From positions 1 through 5,801 of the forward strand of contig JAJDDH010000309.1 of the NCBI GenBank assembly GCA_029260415.1: a stretch of DNA of 5,801 bases. Reading direction: 5' to 3'. Shown one piece after another: positions 5,012 through 5,801 of this stretch. This stretch comes from Phycisphaerales bacterium. Its GTDB lineage: Bacteria > Planctomycetota > Phycisphaerae > Phycisphaerales > UBA1924. Below the pieces are notes generated by a model, which was not told the DNA's origin, made no database searches, and saw only the letters and a program-made list of their open reading frames with translations. Numbering within the stretch: the stretch's first letter is position 1; the number at the start of each line of letters is the position of its first letter. The position numbers and the translations under genes were made by a program.

Positions 5012-5801
5012 ATGGAAGTGTTCGAGATTGAGGGCGGGAGCCGACTCGAGGGGCGCCTGCGGGTCAACGGGTCCAAGAACGCGGCGCTGCCCCTGATGGC
5101 CGCGGCCCTGCTGACGGACAAGCCCGTCACCCTCCGCGACGTGCCCGACCTGGCCGACATCCGCAACATGATCCGCCTGCTCAGCGAGCTGGGCTGCGAG
5201 GTCGAGGCGGACTTCGAGCCCGACGCGGACTCGGGCGACCGCTCGGTGGTGATCAGACCCGTTGACGAGACGCACTCGCACGCGAGGTACGAGGTGGTGC
5301 GCACCATGCGCGCCAGCGTGTGCGTGCTGGGCCCGCTGCTGGCGCGGCGCGGCAGCGCCCGCGTCTCCATGCCCGGGGGCTGCGCCATCGGCGACCGCCC
5401 AGTGGACCTGCACCTGCGCGGGCTCGAGGCCCTGGGCGCCCGCGTCAGCCTCGACTCGGGCGATATCAGCGTCAGCATCCCCTCGTTCGAGACCGGCGGG
5501 CGCCTGCGCGGCGCGACAGTCTTCCTGGGCGGGTCGTTCGGGTCCACGGTGCTGGGCACCGCCAACGTGCTCAGCGCCGCGTGCCTGGCCGAGGGGACCA
5601 CGGTCATCGAGTCCGCCGCGTGCGAGCCCGAGATCGTGGACCTGGCCAAGCTTCTCAACGCGATGGGCGCGAGGATCACGGGCGCGGGCTCGCCCCGCCT
5701 CGTGATCGAGGGCGTCGAGTCGCTCGCGGGCGCGGACCACCGGGTGATCCCGGACCGGATCGAGGCCGCGACGCTGATGGGCGCCGCCGCGATCACCAAC
5801 G
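5012..5801 (+). CDS. murA: UDP-N-acetylglucosamine 1-carboxyvinyltransferase, 3' end missing
   Basis: MurA transfers enolpyruvate from phosphoenolpyruvate to UDP-GlcNAc, the first committed step of peptidoglycan synthesis in the cytoplasm. The frame runs open from the ATG at 5012 to the right edge (263 codons of a family norm near 420-450). K22-N23 in NGSKNAALP (19-27) are the conserved substrate-binding pair. The catalytic loop MPGGCAIGDRPVDLHL (120-135) has the active-site Cys at 124 (codon 5381), so this is the fosfomycin-sensitive Cys type rather than the Asp variant; sensitivity itself is inferred from the family. AEGTTVIESAACEPEIVDLAKLLNAMGA is a canonical block in the second half. R100 in RTMRAS fits the conserved Arg. 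The start is preceded by a GGGAAAG purine stretch about 4 nt away, a modest ribosome site. It is divergent from fibro-slime gene 2. Confidence 0.96.
   Translation, partial: MEVFEIEGGSRLEGRLRVNGSKNAALPLMAAALLTDKPVTLRDVPDLADIRNMIRLLSELGCEVEADFEPDADSGDRSVVIRPVDETHSHARYEVVRTMRASVCVLGPLLARRGSARVSMPGGCAIGDRPVDLHLRGLEALGARVSLDSGDISVSIPSFETGGRLRGATVFLGGSFGSTVLGTANVLSAACLAEGTTVIESAACEPEIVDLAKLLNAMGARITGAGSPRLVIEGVESLAGADHRVIPDRIEAATLMGAAAITN

Noticed and set aside
4838..5740. 300-codon open frame on the - strand within murA
   Set aside because: murA is unmistakable on the + strand, with its Cys loop and SKNAALP motif; the antisense frame is a shadow.
4717..5799. Upstream extension of the fibro-slime gene 2 frame to 678 codons
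   Set aside because: The extra 361 codons lie antisense to murA and the intergenic region, while the ATG at 4716 has a GGAGG site and a proper signal peptide.
1..5801. CRISPR arrays, tRNA or rRNA genes, insertion sequences, phage or defence genes
   Set aside because: No regularly spaced repeats, cloverleaf, transposase motifs or terminal inverted repeats were seen; base composition is even across the window.

Overview
The window is about two-thirds G+C and carries seven protein-coding genes, two of them cut by the window edges. Fibro-slime-domain secreted proteins next to peptidoglycan genes, a very GC-rich genome and a short lipoprotein suggest a Gram-negative-type bacterium, most likely a planctomycete of the class Phycisphaerae. 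That placement is inferred from gene content only; no rRNA or other marker is present.

Left part, + strand. The end of an aminopropyltransferase gene (polyamine synthesis, closest in motifs to the ACL5/Thermus type) is followed 17 nt later by murQ, the etherase that recycles MurNAc-6-phosphate. After a 99-nt gap comes a small outer-membrane-type lipoprotein of unknown function. Neither murQ nor the lipoprotein gene has a visible Shine-Dalgarno site; each has a TANNNT hexamer exactly 6 nt before its ATG, which hints at leaderless transcripts.

Middle part, - strand. Two paralogous secreted fibro-slime-domain proteins (319 and 317 aa) lie in tandem. The downstream copy is preceded by a previously hidden 45-aa single-pass membrane protein with an excellent ribosome binding site. 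All three - strand genes have a GGAGG site 7-8 nt before the start. The pair of secreted proteins plus the tiny membrane protein is the least understood part of the window. An intrinsic terminator ends the first cassette where it converges with the lipoprotein gene, and a long GC-rich hairpin lies after the second.

Right part, + strand. A 295-nt intergenic region with a relatively AT-rich core separates fibro-slime gene 2 from the divergent murA, the first committed enzyme of peptidoglycan synthesis, whose 3' end is cut by the window. murA and murQ bracket the secreted-protein cassettes, so the neighbourhood has a cell-envelope flavour, but no functional link between the wall enzymes and the fibro-slime proteins can be read from the sequence.
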